64,000 bases of DNA from Moraxella macacae 0408225 (GCF_000320365.1 NZ_ANIN01000001.1:620001-684000); one strand, 5' to 3'. Counted from the first letter of the stretch, positions 8,227 through 19,158 are shown. Numbers and translations are program-made. The notes: generated by a model not told the origin, from the letters alone.

Positions 8227-11121
8227 ATGACTACCCAGAATTTTAATATTGCACATCGGTTTACCGAATTGTCTGCGGATAATGCGGTTTATCTTGAATC
8301 GTTGTACGAAGATTATTTACAAGACCCAACCAGTATTGACGAAAAATATGCCGCTTATTTTGAGCAGTTTGCCAAAGAAGATGATAAAAATTCATTGCAT
8401 CATGCAATTCAAGATCAGTTTTTGTTGTTGGCACGCAATACCACATCTGCCAAAGTTTCATCAAATACAAGTTCATCAAATACAAACGCATCAGGTGTTT
8501 GTAGTCCAACTGAATTGGCACGGTATAGCCAAAACCAAATGGGCGTACAAAAACTGATTACCAGTTATCGCCGGCGCGGACATCGTCATGCCAAACTGGA
8601 TCCGTTAGGATTGATGGCACGCCCACAAGCCGAAGAGCTTACCATTGCTTATCATGGCTTAAGCGAGGCGGATTTGGATACCGTTTATCCAACCAGTGAT
8701 TTTAACATTGGCAAAGACAAAGCGACCTTGCGTGAGATCATTGAAATTTTACAGCGTGTGTATTGTGGCAGTGTGGGGGCGGAGTATATGCACGTTACCA
8801 CAGCAAAAGAAAAAGAATGGATTGAGAAATATCTTGAGCAAAATCATGGCTTTATCAAATTTGACAACGAAAAACGCAAATCAATTTTGGAGCGATTAAC
8901 AGCAGCTGAAGGGCTGGAAAAATACCTTGCTCGTAAATACACAGGGGTGAAACGTTTTGGACTTGAGGGCGGTGAGAGTTTTATTCCGATGGTGCATGAA
9001 ATCATACAACGTGCAGGTCAAAACGGTACGCAAGAAATGGTCATTGGTATGGCACACCGTGGGCGTTTGAATTTGTTGGTGAATATTTTGGGTAAAAATC
9101 CAAAGGATTTGTTTGATGAATTTGATGGTAAAAAACAACCAACCGTAGGTTCTGGTGATGTTAAGTATCACAATGGTTTTAGTTCCAATGTCATGACTCC
9201 AGGCGGCGAGGCACATTTGGCATTGGCATTTAACCCATCACACCTTGAAATTGTCTCGCCGGTGTTAATCGGTTCGGTAAGAGCCAGACAAGTGCGTCGC
9301 AATGACACAACAGGTAATGAAGTATTGCCAATCGTTGTGCATGGTGATGCTGCGTTTGCAGGGCAAGGCGTTAACCAAGAAACCTTCCAAATGTCGCAAA
9401 CGCGTGCGTATGCCACAGGAGGGACGTTACACATTGTGATTAACAACCAAGTTGGTTTTACCACAAGCCGTATTGAAGATGCACGTTCCACTGAATATTG
9501 TACCGATGTGGCAAAAATGGTGCACGCACCGATTTTTCATGTCAATGGTGATGATCCTGAGGCGGTGGTATTTATTGCCAAACTTGCTCATGATTATCGC
9601 AAAGAATTTCACAAAGATATCGTGATTGACATGTACTGCTATCGTCGTAACGGTCATAACGAAGCGGACGAACCATCAGCCACACAGCCGCTTATGTATT
9701 CAGTGATTAAAAAATTGCCAACCACGCGTGAAATTTACGCACAAAAATTGGTCAATGAAAATGTTATTAGCAATGAAGATGCAGTGGGCTATGATAATGC
9801 TTATCGTGATTCATTGGATAAAGGCGACTATGTTGCCAGTGCGTTGGTTCACGAACCGAACAAAGAGCTGTTTGTGGATTGGACACCGTATTTGGGTCAT
9901 GATTTAGAAGATGATTGGGATACGACGGTTGATATTGAAACATTAAAAACCTACGGTAAACGCATGGCAGTATTGCCTGAGGGTTATGAATTGCAGCGTC
10001 AAGTTGCCAAAGTGGTAGAGCAGCGCCTGGCTATGCAAACAGGTCAAGAGCCACTTAACTGGGGAGCAGCAGAAACCTTAGCTTATGCAACACTGGTAGA
10101 AGAAGGCTATCCTGTGCGTATCACTGGTGAAGATGTGGGGCGCGGTACATTCTCGCACCGTCATTCAGAACTTTATAACATCAAAGATGGCAGTATGTAC
10201 ATTCCATTGGCAAATTTGAGTGAAAATCAAGCGCGTTTTGATACGTTTAACTCATTATTGTCAGAAGAGGCGGTGTTGGCGTTTGAATATGGTTACTCAA
10301 CAACAACTCCAAATGCACTGGTGATTTGGGAAGCTCAATTTGGTGATTTTGCCAACGGTGCTCAAGTGGTCATTGATCAATTTATCTCAAGCGGTGAAAC
10401 CAAATGGCAACGCTTATCTGGCTTAACCATGCTATTGCCACATGGTTATGAAGGGCAAGGTCCAGAACACTCATCAGCTCGTTTAGAGCGTTATTTACAG
10501 CTGTGTGCTGAAGATAACATGCAGGTGATGACTCCTACCACGCCTGCACAGATTTTTCACGCCTTACGCCGTCAAGTAAAACGCCCTGCACGTAAACCTT
10601 TGATCATCATGTCGCCAAAATCATTGCTTCGTCATAAATTGGCAACCTCAACTTTAGAAGAATTGGCAACAGGCAAATTTGAAACCGTTATTAGCGAAAT
10701 TGATAATTTGGACAACAGTCAAGTAAGCCGTTTGGTATTTTGTGGTGGCAAGGTTTATTATGACTTGCTTGAAAAACGCCGTGAATTGGATTTACACAAT
10801 GTGGCGATTGTGCGTATTGAACAGCTTTATCCATTGCCAGAGGCTCGAATTTTAGCAGAAGTGGCAAAATACCAAAACTTAGAAGAAATTGTTTGGGCAC
10901 AAGAAGAACCCTTGAATCAAGGTGCGTGGTATTATTTAGCACCACATATGTTCCGTTTGATCGCCCCACCAAAATCAAGCGGCATGCCACGTCCAACAAA
11001 AGCCATGTTGTTGCCAGCGGTTGCACGCCCTTCATCAGCAGCACCGGCTGCAGGATCCATGCAAATGCACACCGCTCAACAAAAAGCGGTAATTCATGGT
11101 GCGTTAGGCATTGATGAGTAA
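8227..11121 (+). CDS. sucA: 2-oxoglutarate dehydrogenase E1 component
   Basis: Thiamine-diphosphate-dependent decarboxylase of the 2-oxoglutarate dehydrogenase complex. The 964 residues are the usual length for OdhA/SucA. An N-terminal E2-binding segment (NAVYLESLYEDYLQDPTSID) is followed by an MSRRRGHRHAKLDP-like region, the substrate-site GMAHRGRLNLL, and the ThDP motif HGDAAFAGQGV through VINNQVGFTT. The C-terminal transketolase-type domain contains LLPHGYEGQGPEHSSARLER. It is followed by sucB and lpd on the same strand, completing E1-E2-E3. Confidence 0.97.
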   Translation: MTTQNFNIAHRFTELSADNAVYLESLYEDYLQDPTSIDEKYAAYFEQFAKEDDKNSLHHAIQDQFLLLARNTTSAKVSSNTSSSNTNASGVCSPTELARYSQNQMGVQKLITSYRRRGHRHAKLDPLGLMARPQAEELTIAYHGLSEADLDTVYPTSDFNIGKDKATLREIIEILQRVYCGSVGAEYMHVTTAKEKEWIEKYLEQNHGFIKFDNEKRKSILERLTAAEGLEKYLARKYTGVKRFGLEGGESFIPMVHEIIQRAGQNGTQEMVIGMAHRGRLNLLVNILGKNPKDLFDEFDGKKQPTVGSGDVKYHNGFSSNVMTPGGEAHLALAFNPSHLEIVSPVLIGSVRARQVRRNDTTGNEVLPIVVHGDAAFAGQGVNQETFQMSQTRAYATGGTLHIVINNQVGFTTSRIEDARSTEYCTDVAKMVHAPIFHVNGDDPEAVVFIAKLAHDYRKEFHKDIVIDMYCYRRNGHNEADEPSATQPLMYSVIKKLPTTREIYAQKLVNENVISNEDAVGYDNAYRDSLDKGDYVASALVHEPNKELFVDWTPYLGHDLEDDWDTTVDIETLKTYGKRMAVLPEGYELQRQVAKVVEQRLAMQTGQEPLNWGAAETLAYATLVEEGYPVRITGEDVGRGTFSHRHSELYNIKDGSMYIPLANLSENQARFDTFNSLLSEEAVLAFEYGYSTTTPNALVIWEAQFGDFANGAQVVIDQFISSGETKWQRLSGLTMLLPHGYEGQGPEHSSARLERYLQLCAEDNMQVMTPTTPAQIFHALRRQVKRPARKPLIIMSPKSLLRHKLATSTLEELATGKFETVISEIDNLDNSQVSRLVFCGGKVYYDLLEKRRELDLHNVAIVRIEQLYPLPEARILAEVAKYQNLEEIVWAQEEPLNQGAWYYLAPHMFRLIAPPKSSGMPRPTKAMLLPAVARPSSAAPAAGSMQMHTAQQKAVIHGALGIDE

Positions 11122-11378
11122 GTCTTAGTGTTAAAAAAATAATTGGGCAAACCGTCCAATTATTTAAATTTATTTAAATATTATTAATTGTATTGTTGGT
11201 TAATTGTATTGTTAATTGTATTATAATCGTGTTAAAGTTTTTGGTGTTATCATGTAAATAATCGTTTAAGTGATTTTTTAGTATTTTTAATATTTTTTGT
11301 AATGTTTTTTGAAAAATTGCTTAAACTTCATTTTAAAAAATTTTTAAGTTAAAAATTGCCGATAGATAGGAGTTTCCC

Positions 11379-12611
11379 ATGGCAGAAATTAAAGCCCCTG
11401 TATTTCCAGAGTCCGTTGCTGATGGTACGATTGTAGAATGGCATTTTGCCGAAGGTGATGCCGTTACTCGCGATGCGATTTTGGCAGAAATTGAAACCGA
11501 CAAAGTGGTTTTAGAAGTGATTGCACCTGCTGATGGTGTGTTAAGCAAAATCGTTAAAAATGTTGACGATACCGTATTGTCAGCAGAGGTGATTGCTGAA
11601 TTTAGCGAGGGCGCGACCGCTGAAGCAAAACCACAAACTGAAGAATCACAAACTGAAGAATTAAGCAAAGCAGAAGCGGACAAAGGCACAACCGTAAACC
11701 CAGCATCGGTTGCAGCCCCTGTACAAGCCAAAGGATCAGAACAAGCCTACAAAGATCAAAGTCCGGCGGTGCGTAAAGCGGCTAACGAAACTGGCGTAAA
11801 CCCTGCAGAAGTTCAAGGATCAGGGCGTGGCGGACGTGTTACCAAAGCAGATATGACCAATCCAACTTTCAAAACCGACAGTGGCAGCACCATTGCAACG
11901 GCGGTTGGCGAACGTGCTGAAAAACGCGTACCCATGACTCGCTTGCGTGCAAGAGTGGCCGAACGTTTATTGGCCGCAACCCAAGAAACCGCGATGCTTA
12001 CCACATTTAATGAAGTGAACATGAAACCGATTATGGAGTTGCGTTCGGAGTTTAAAGATCGTTTTGAAAAACGTCACGGGGTAAAATTGGGCTTTATGTC
12101 AATTTTTGTTAAAGCGGCAACCGAAGCCTTAAAGCGTTTTCCGGCTGTGAACGCATCAATTGACGGTAAAGACATTGTGTATCATGGTTATTATGATGTG
12201 GGGGTTGCTGTGTCTAGCGACCGTGGTTTGGTTGTGCCTGTATTGCGTGATACTGACCAGATGAGTATGGCGGACATTGAACGCAGCATTGGTGATATGG
12301 CAAGCAAGGCTCGCGAGGGCAAATTGGCGATTGAAGATATGACAGGCGGTACATTTACCATTACCAATGGTGGTGTGTTTGGTTCGCTTATGTCAACACC
12401 GATCATCAACCCGCCACAAACGGCAATTTTGGGTATGCACGCAACCAAAGAGCGTCCAATGGCAGTCAATGGCAATGTGGTTATCCTGCCTATGATGTAT
12501 CTTGCATTGTCATACGATCACCGTTTGATTGACGGTAAAGAAGCGGTGCAGTTCTTAGTAACAATTAAAGAATTGGTAGAAAATCCAGCGATGTTGTTGC
12601 TTGATTTATAA
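11379..12611 (+). CDS. sucB: Dihydrolipoamide succinyltransferase (E2 of 2-oxoglutarate dehydrogenase)
   Basis: Core acyltransferase of the complex. Domains in order: lipoyl domain with lipoyl lysine K42 in [11 protein letters not shown], an Ala/Glu-rich linker, the peripheral subunit-binding domain ([20 protein letters not shown], about 128-150), and the catalytic domain ending in [15 protein letters not shown] with the active-site histidine. At 410 residues it is typical. The 257 bp gap after sucA contains TAATTGTATTG repeats (about 11184-11223) ending in a TATAAT at 11222-11227, which may be an internal promoter. Confidence 0.97.
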   Translation: MAEIKAPVFPESVADGTIVEWHFAEGDAVTRDAILAEIETDKVVLEVIAPADGVLSKIVKNVDDTVLSAEVIAEFSEGATAEAKPQTEESQTEELSKAEADKGTTVNPASVAAPVQAKGSEQAYKDQSPAVRKAANETGVNPAEVQGSGRGGRVTKADMTNPTFKTDSGSTIATAVGERAEKRVPMTRLRARVAERLLAATQETAMLTTFNEVNMKPIMELRSEFKDRFEKRHGVKLGFMSIFVKAATEALKRFPAVNASIDGKDIVYHGYYDVGVAVSSDRGLVVPVLRDTDQMSMADIERSIGDMASKAREGKLAIEDMTGGTFTITNGGVFGSLMSTPIINPPQTAILGMHATKERPMAVNGNVVILPMMYLALSYDHRLIDGKEAVQFLVTIKELVENPAMLLLDL

Positions 12612-12673
12612 TTTTAATTACAATATAAAATAAAAAATATTGAGCTTGGTAAAAATATTGCGTGATTCTTTAA

Positions 12674-14185
<1,512 letters not shown>

Positions 14186-14196
14186 GCAAAATTATT

Positions 14197-14246
14197 GTTT
14201 ATAAAAACACATCGTTTATAAAAACACATCGTTTATAAAAATGCAT
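14197..14246. repeat. 17 bp tandem repeat, three copies
   Basis: The unit GTTTATAAAAACACATC occurs at 14197-14213 and 14214-14230, with a partial third copy at 14231-14246. It abuts the probable promoter of the glycan locus. Confidence 0.92.
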
Positions 14247-14273
14247 TGAGTTTTGACAAAACATCTCTATAAT
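14246..14273 (+). promoter_or_regulatory. Probable sigma-70 promoter of the neuC operon
   Basis: TTGAGT (14246-14251), a 16 bp spacer, and a perfect TATAAT (14268-14273) lie 36 bp upstream of the neuC ATG. A TTGACA at 14253-14258 is too near the -10 box (9 bp) to be its partner. Confidence 0.6.
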
Positions 14274-14308
14274 TATAGGGGTGTTTTTTATTTTTGTTAA
14301 ACAGTTGT

Positions 14309-15448
14309 ATGAAAAAAATCCTTTTTATCACAGGCACGCGAGCAGATTTTGGCAAAATCAAAAGTCTGATGAATTATGTTGAGGGTTCGCAGAATTTCAC
14401 ATTGCACGTTTTGGTAACAGGGATGCACATGATGCCCTTGTACGGAGCGACTTTTCACGAGGTGAAACGCCAGCATTACCAAAACACGTATTTCATTGCC
14501 AATCAGCATATGAACGAGCCGATGGACTCGGTGCTTGGCAATACAATTGGTATTGTTGCCAAACTTGTCAATGCGATACAGCCTGATATGCTTGTGGTGC
14601 ATGGCGATCGCGTGGAAGCGTTGGCAGGGGCTATGGTTGGAGCATTAAATCATATTCGCGTTTGTCATATTGAAGGCGGTGAATTGTCTGGCACGATTGA
14701 TGATTCCATTCGGCATGCGATTAGTAAAATGTCGCACATTCACATGGTTGCGAATGAAGATGCCAAACAGCGCCTGATCCAACTTGGTGAAAATAAGCTG
14801 CATATTTTTATCATTGGATCGCCTGATTTGGACGTGATGATCTCTAAACAATTGCCGACTTTTACTCAAGTAAAGCAGCATTACAACCTGCCTTTTGACG
14901 AATATGCCATTGCTATGTTTCACCCTGTAACCAGTGAAGAAGCTTGTATTGGCGATTATGCACAAAATTTGTTTTTGGCACTGGAAAAATCAGGAAAAAA
15001 TTACATTGTGGTTTATCCCAATAATGACTCGGGCAGTTTGCAGATTTTAGATGTGATTAAAAACCATCAAAAAAACAAGCGGTTTAAAATTTACCCATCT
15101 GTTCGGTTTGAATTTTTTTTGACCTTGTTAAAAAACGCCAAATTTATCATAGGCAATTCCAGTGCAGGTGTGCGCGAAGCCCCTTTTTATGGCCTGCCAA
15201 GTATCAACATTGGCACGCGCCAACATGTGCGTTTTCGTGGCAAATCGGTGATTGATTGTGGTTATGATGAAAGCGATATTTTGCAAGCAATTGATAAAAT
15301 TGACACTTTGCATTTGGAACAATCGACTTATTTTGGCAAGGGCAACAGCACGCAATTGTTTGAAAAATTTATCAATAGCGATGAATTGTGGCAAATTCCT
15401 GTACAAAAAGTGTTTGTGGATTTAAAAAATGACAACCAAAACCATTAA
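14309..15448 (+). CDS. neuC: UDP-N-acetylglucosamine 2-epimerase, hydrolysing (NeuC type)
   Basis: Hydrolyses UDP-GlcNAc to ManNAc and UDP, the first step of sialic acid synthesis. The N-terminus MKKILFITGTRADFGKIK and the motifs VVHGDRVEALAGAMVGAL, HIEGGELSGTIDDSIRHAISK and the C-terminal IIGNSSAGVREAPFYGLPSINIGTRQ are those of the hydrolysing 2-epimerase family (GT-B fold). ATG 14309 is preferred over an upstream in-frame TTG. The last 20 bp overlap neuA. Some relatives act on GDP-linked legionaminic acid precursors; the neighbouring NeuB is of the Neu5Ac type and no bacillosamine genes are present, so I favour sialic acid. Confidence 0.85.
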   Translation: MKKILFITGTRADFGKIKSLMNYVEGSQNFTLHVLVTGMHMMPLYGATFHEVKRQHYQNTYFIANQHMNEPMDSVLGNTIGIVAKLVNAIQPDMLVVHGDRVEALAGAMVGALNHIRVCHIEGGELSGTIDDSIRHAISKMSHIHMVANEDAKQRLIQLGENKLHIFIIGSPDLDVMISKQLPTFTQVKQHYNLPFDEYAIAMFHPVTSEEACIGDYAQNLFLALEKSGKNYIVVYPNNDSGSLQILDVIKNHQKNKRFKIYPSVRFEFFLTLLKNAKFIIGNSSAGVREAPFYGLPSINIGTRQHVRFRGKSVIDCGYDESDILQAIDKIDTLHLEQSTYFGKGNSTQLFEKFINSDELWQIPVQKVFVDLKNDNQNH

Positions 15449-16148
15449 AACCCAAAGGCTAAATTATGTTGCAATTATCCCTGCTCGTGGTGGCTCTAAA
15501 GGCATTAAAGATAAAAATTTGCAAATGGTGGGCGGGGTGTCATTGGTTGCTCGTGCGATTGTAGAGGCTCAAAAAGTTAAGCAAATTCAAAAAATTATCG
15601 TGTCTACCGACAGCCAAAAAATTGCCGATGAAGCGATAAAATACGGAGCAAGTGTGCATTTTCGCAGTGAAAAAACTGCAAGCGACACGGCTAAAACCAT
15701 TGATGTGATAAATGAGATGTTGGATTTTTTACCAATTTTGGAGAGTGTGTGCGTTTTGCTACAGCCAACCAGTCCACTGCGCAATGCGTGTCATATTATC
15801 GCCTCGATAAACGCATTTGAGCAAAACAACGCCCAAGGATCGGTGGTAACGGTTACTCCAAGCGAACATCACCCTTATAAAATGATGGTGTTAAATGAAG
15901 TGGGCGGTTTTGATCCTGTGCGTGAATTGGCGGATTTACAAATGCCACGCCAAGCCTTGCCAAAAGCCTATCGCGTGAATGGTGCGGTGTATGTCAAAAA
16001 AATAGCGGATTTGGTGAGCGAGCAGACTTTTTTTGGCAATCCACAAGCGGTGATAGAAATGGATACGCAGTCTTCCATTGATATTGACACATTGGCGGAT
16101 TTACAACTGGCAAATGCGTTGATCAAAAACCTTGACAAAGAAAATTGA
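15429..16148 (+). CDS. neuA: CMP-N-acetylneuraminate (sialic acid) cytidylyltransferase
   Basis: Activates sialic acid with CTP to CMP-sialic acid, the sugar donor. The nucleotide-binding signature IIPARGGSKGIKDKN is at residues 16-30, followed by VSTDSQKIADEA, LLQPTSPLRN and a RVNGAVYV segment characteristic of CMP-NeuA. At 239 residues it is the short single-domain form without the C-terminal esterase domain found in E. coli NeuA. It overlaps neuC by 20 bp and is 31 bp before neuB, so the three are one operon. CMP-legionaminic acid synthetases look similar. Confidence 0.87.
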   Translation: MTTKTIKTQRLNYVAIIPARGGSKGIKDKNLQMVGGVSLVARAIVEAQKVKQIQKIIVSTDSQKIADEAIKYGASVHFRSEKTASDTAKTIDVINEMLDFLPILESVCVLLQPTSPLRNACHIIASINAFEQNNAQGSVVTVTPSEHHPYKMMVLNEVGGFDPVRELADLQMPRQALPKAYRVNGAVYVKKIADLVSEQTFFGNPQAVIEMDTQSSIDIDTLADLQLANALIKNLDKEN

Positions 16149-16179
16149 TAAAAAATTAATAAATACTTAAGGAATTGTT

Positions 16180-17229
16180 ATGAGTTTTGTAAAACCAAGT
16201 TTTAAAATTGGCGATCGTATGGTAGGTTACGATTATGAACCGCTGGTAATTGCTGAAATTGGCATTAACCATGAAGGATCGCTTGCTGTTGCCAAGCAAA
16301 TGGTGGACGAGGCATGCCGTGCTGGTGCAGAAATCATCAAGCACCAAACTCATATTGTAGCAGATGAGATGTCAGATGAGGCAAAATCAGTCATTCCGGG
16401 CAATGCCGATGTGTCAATTTATGAAATTATGGCGCGCTGTGCCTTAAATGAAGCCGATGAAATTGCACTAAAACAATATGTTGAGTCAAAAGGCATGATG
16501 TTTATTAGCACGCCGTTTTCGCGCGAGGCGGCGTATCGTTTGGAGCGTATGGGTGTGTTGGCGTATAAGATCGGATCAGGTGAGTGCAACAACTATCCGC
16601 TGATTAAATTGGTGGCGTCATTTGGCAAGCCGATGATTGTTTCTACTGGCATGAACAGCATTGACAGTGTCAAAAAATCCGTACAAATTATGGAGACAGC
16701 AGGCGTACCCTATGCACTGCTGCATTGTACCAATGTGTATCCGACGCCTCCTGAGCTTGTGCGTTTGGGTGCAATTGGTGAATTACAAGCACACTTTCCA
16801 AATGCTGTGGTGGGCTTGTCTGATCATTGTGTGGATAATTATGTGTGTATGGGTGCGGTTGCTGTAGGAGCGAGTATTTTGGAGCGGCATTTTACCGACA
16901 ATTTTAAACGCCCAGGGCCTGATATTAACTGTTCCATGGACGGCGATGGTATGGCCGATCTTATCAAAGCCAGTCATCAAATTGCCAAAGCCCGTGGCGG
17001 TAAAAAAGGTGCAGTGCAAGCAGAAAAAGTAACCAGTGATTTTGCTTTTGCCTCGGTGGTGGCTTATAAAGACATCAAAGCAGGCGAGGTATTGACCGAA
17101 GAAAATCTGTGGGTGCGCCGCCCCGGTACTGGGGATTTTTTGGCGGATAAATACGACGAACTTTTGGGGATTGTTGCAAAAGTCGATATTAAAAAAGGCA
17201 GTCAGTTAAAACATTTTCACCTAACATAA
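16180..17229 (+). CDS. neuB: N-acetylneuraminate synthase
   Basis: Condenses ManNAc with phosphoenolpyruvate to give Neu5Ac. An N-terminal TIM barrel contains EIGINHEGSLAVAKQMVDEA, IIKHQTHIVADEMSDEAK, STPFSREAA and YKIGSGECNNYPLI, and the C-terminal SAF (antifreeze-like) domain runs from about residue 285 (FAFASVVAYKDIKAGEVL). From memory these segments match meningococcal NeuB nearly word for word, and not the shorter-motif LegI of Campylobacter. At 349 residues it is full length. An AAGGA site lies 6 nt before ATG 16180. Confidence 0.9.
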   Translation: MSFVKPSFKIGDRMVGYDYEPLVIAEIGINHEGSLAVAKQMVDEACRAGAEIIKHQTHIVADEMSDEAKSVIPGNADVSIYEIMARCALNEADEIALKQYVESKGMMFISTPFSREAAYRLERMGVLAYKIGSGECNNYPLIKLVASFGKPMIVSTGMNSIDSVKKSVQIMETAGVPYALLHCTNVYPTPPELVRLGAIGELQAHFPNAVVGLSDHCVDNYVCMGAVAVGASILERHFTDNFKRPGPDINCSMDGDGMADLIKASHQIAKARGGKKGAVQAEKVTSDFAFASVVAYKDIKAGEVLTEENLWVRRPGTGDFLADKYDELLGIVAKVDIKKGSQLKHFHLT

Positions 17230-17520
17230 ATTGTACTTTAAAAAAATCAATAAAAAATTTCAATGCAAAAAATTTGTTAAATTGAATAATTTTTGTTATA
17301 CTCACATTCCATATTTAACGCCTTATATTGCACAGTTAAGTTAAAACCAAGCTGTATTAAGTGCTTTTAATTAGTGTTTTTAATCAATCTAAACTTAACT
17401 GGCTAATTTATTGGCGACCCATCTAACAGGACTCCCTTATCGCTGTCGTAGCTTTCTCGTTTTTAAAAAAACGGGGGGGGGTAGTCCAACTTGCCTGCAA
17501 TTAAATGAGAATTTATCACT
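17230..17520 (+). promoter_or_regulatory. Leader region with promoter and G9 tract before the coiled-coil gene
   Basis: A 291 bp gap. TTGTTA (17274-17279), 17 bp, TATACT (17297-17302) is a reasonable sigma-70 promoter, which would give a leader of about 210 nt. Near its end an inverted repeat CGTTTTT/AAAAACG (17458-17473) runs directly into nine G at 17473-17481, 39 bp before ATG 17521. No open frame crosses the tract into the gene. Confidence 0.55.
17473..17481 (+). repeat. Mononucleotide tract G9
   Basis: Nine consecutive G in the untranslated leader of the sulfotransferase-like coiled-coil gene, in a context (AAAAAAACG9TAG) similar to the second G9 tract at 26538. Such tracts change length by slipped-strand mispairing. 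Here a change would alter leader structure or spacing, not a reading frame. Confidence 0.9.
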
Positions 17521-19158
17521 ATGAGTGTCATTATCCAAACGGGCCATCAATCATCGTATTCGCGACATTTTATGCAAATGCTTTATGAACGTGGCTTGTC
17601 CGAACCAATGAAATCCCACACCCATCATCTTTCAGCACACGAAATCACCGAGACTTTAGCAAAAGTTTATAGCAACAAAGGTTCTTTATTAAATACCAAA
17701 ATGGTAGATAACTTGGTTGTTGATTTGTTGTTGTCCAATATTGACAATGAAAACTGGGGTTGGGTTGATGAAAATAATTTGTATACCTTGCACTATTGGC
17801 AAGAAGCCGATCCAAACATTCGTTTTATTTTGGTGTTTGACTCGCCGGTTTTGGCATTAAAAAACTTATTGGTGGAGAATTTAGACGCTAAGATATTAGA
17901 CGAAGCATTAAAACAGTGGATCGACTATCATCAAACAATGTTGGATTTTTTTGAAAAAAGTCCAAATAATTGTTTGTTGATCGAAGGCAAAGCAGCGGTT
18001 GACAACTTGATGCATGTTAAAGAGCATATCCAAGCAATTGCAACCGATCTAAAACTAAAAAGTAATTGGCAAGTCAATGCGATTGGCACGGAAATAAAAC
18101 CGGTAGAAACGCCGGTGCTTGATGTTGTGATTGATGAAATTTTAAGTGCGTATCCTGAATGTTTTGAGTTATACAAAAAACTGTTAAACAAAGCAACGAT
18201 CGCGATTAAGCAAGATTTGGTGGTAACCAAAGAGAAAAAACTAGCCAACTTGATTAATTCTTTTAACGCATTAAAGAAAAATGATTTGTTTTTGCAACAA
18301 ACAGAAAAAATGTTGGTTGGGTTAAAGCACGAAAATCAACAGCTTTCTGAAAAGTTAACCAAAACAACCTTGCTTATCGAACATGCCAAATCCAACGACA
18401 AGCAAGCAGAAAAAGAAAACCAACTGCTTTTAAATCAGCTCCATAAAGCACAAGAACAGGTTGAGCAGTATTATCTTGAAAACAAAAAATCAAGCGATCA
18501 TTTGTCTCAAGAAAAGAAAAAAGCCGACGAATTGGTTAAAAAATCTGATGAGTTGTCAAAGAAATCTGACGAATTGGTTAAAAAAGTTACTGAGCTTGAA
18601 AAAGCCAAAAAACAAGCCGATGAAGAGTTGGTGAAAGAACGCGAAAAATTGGCACAAGCTCAAAACAATCTTGATAAAAGCAAACTTGATAAAAACAACG
18701 GCGATAACAGCTCCATAACAGAAAACGATCTGATGATTAAGCAGCTTCATAAAGTACAAGAAGAGCTTGAAAAATATTATCTGGAAAACCAACGCCTAAA
18801 ACAAGGCAAACCGGCCGAACCCAAACCTGTATATTATGGGGCGGCCAATCGGGTAAAAGAAGATCTGCCTTATAGACTGGGTGCAACGATGGTAAGCCAC
18901 TCAAAATCCGCCAAAGATTTGGCAATTTTGCCTTTAGCCTTGGCAAAAGAATATCGCTCATTCCAAAAAAATGAAAAAAACCATAAAGATTTGCCGCCGT
19001 TAGAGGCATACCAAGACGCCCAAGAAGCCGAAAAAGTAAAAAGACATTTGTCTTATAGACTGGGTAAAACCTTGGTTGACAGTTTAAAATCACCAAAAGA
19101 TGTGGTGGATTTGCCCATGAAACTGGGTAAGGAGTTGGTTTTGTTTAAAGGAAAATAA
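17521..19158 (+). CDS. Sulfotransferase-like N-terminal domain, coiled coil, C-terminal YRLG repeats; function unknown
   Basis: A 545-residue protein with no confident family. Residues about 1-215 resemble the sulfotransferase fold: a start SVIIQTGHQSSYSRHF where the PAPS loop would be, ENWGWVDENNLYTLHYW (compare WGWKDPR... in that family), the strand RFILVFDSP, and WIDYHQTMLDFF. The usual R/K-S-G-T of the PAPS loop is missing, so catalysis is doubtful. About residues 225-430 are a strong coiled coil rich in K, E and Q with KKSDEL repeats. Two copies of a LPYRLGATMV...KSAKDLAILP motif end the protein (about 448-480 and 508-540). It lies between neuB and the glycosaminoglycan synthase, suggesting a role in the same glycan: modification, scaffold or chain-length control. 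Confidence 0.6.
   Translation: MSVIIQTGHQSSYSRHFMQMLYERGLSEPMKSHTHHLSAHEITETLAKVYSNKGSLLNTKMVDNLVVDLLLSNIDNENWGWVDENNLYTLHYWQEADPNIRFILVFDSPVLALKNLLVENLDAKILDEALKQWIDYHQTMLDFFEKSPNNCLLIEGKAAVDNLMHVKEHIQAIATDLKLKSNWQVNAIGTEIKPVETPVLDVVIDEILSAYPECFELYKKLLNKATIAIKQDLVVTKEKKLANLINSFNALKKNDLFLQQTEKMLVGLKHENQQLSEKLTKTTLLIEHAKSNDKQAEKENQLLLNQLHKAQEQVEQYYLENKKSSDHLSQEKKKADELVKKSDELSKKSDELVKKVTELEKAKKQADEELVKEREKLAQAQNNLDKSKLDKNNGDNSSITENDLMIKQLHKVQEELEKYYLENQRLKQGKPAEPKPVYYGAANRVKEDLPYRLGATMVSHSKSAKDLAILPLALAKEYRSFQKNEKNHKDLPPLEAYQDAQEAEKVKRHLSYRLGKTLVDSLKSPKDVVDLPMKLGKELVLFKGK

Noticed and set aside
8249-8557. Small coding frame inside the 5' part of sucA
   Set aside because: It overlaps the well-supported sucA frame entirely and shows no family motif.
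14197-14246. CRISPR-like array
   Set aside because: Repeats are adjacent without spacers and there are no cas genes; it is a simple tandem duplication.
14253-14273. TTGACA (14253-14258) plus TATAAT (14268-14273) as a promoter pair
   Set aside because: The spacing is only 9 bp. TTGAGT at 14246 with 16 bp spacing is a better partner.
14309-17229. Legionaminic acid pathway
   Set aside because: NeuB matches the Neu5Ac-type sequence, and no bacillosamine or GDP-sugar genes are present.
17473-17493. RfaH ops/JUMPstart element (GGGGGTAG compared with GGCGGTAG)
   Set aside because: Only part of the ops consensus matches and the G-run itself explains the likeness.
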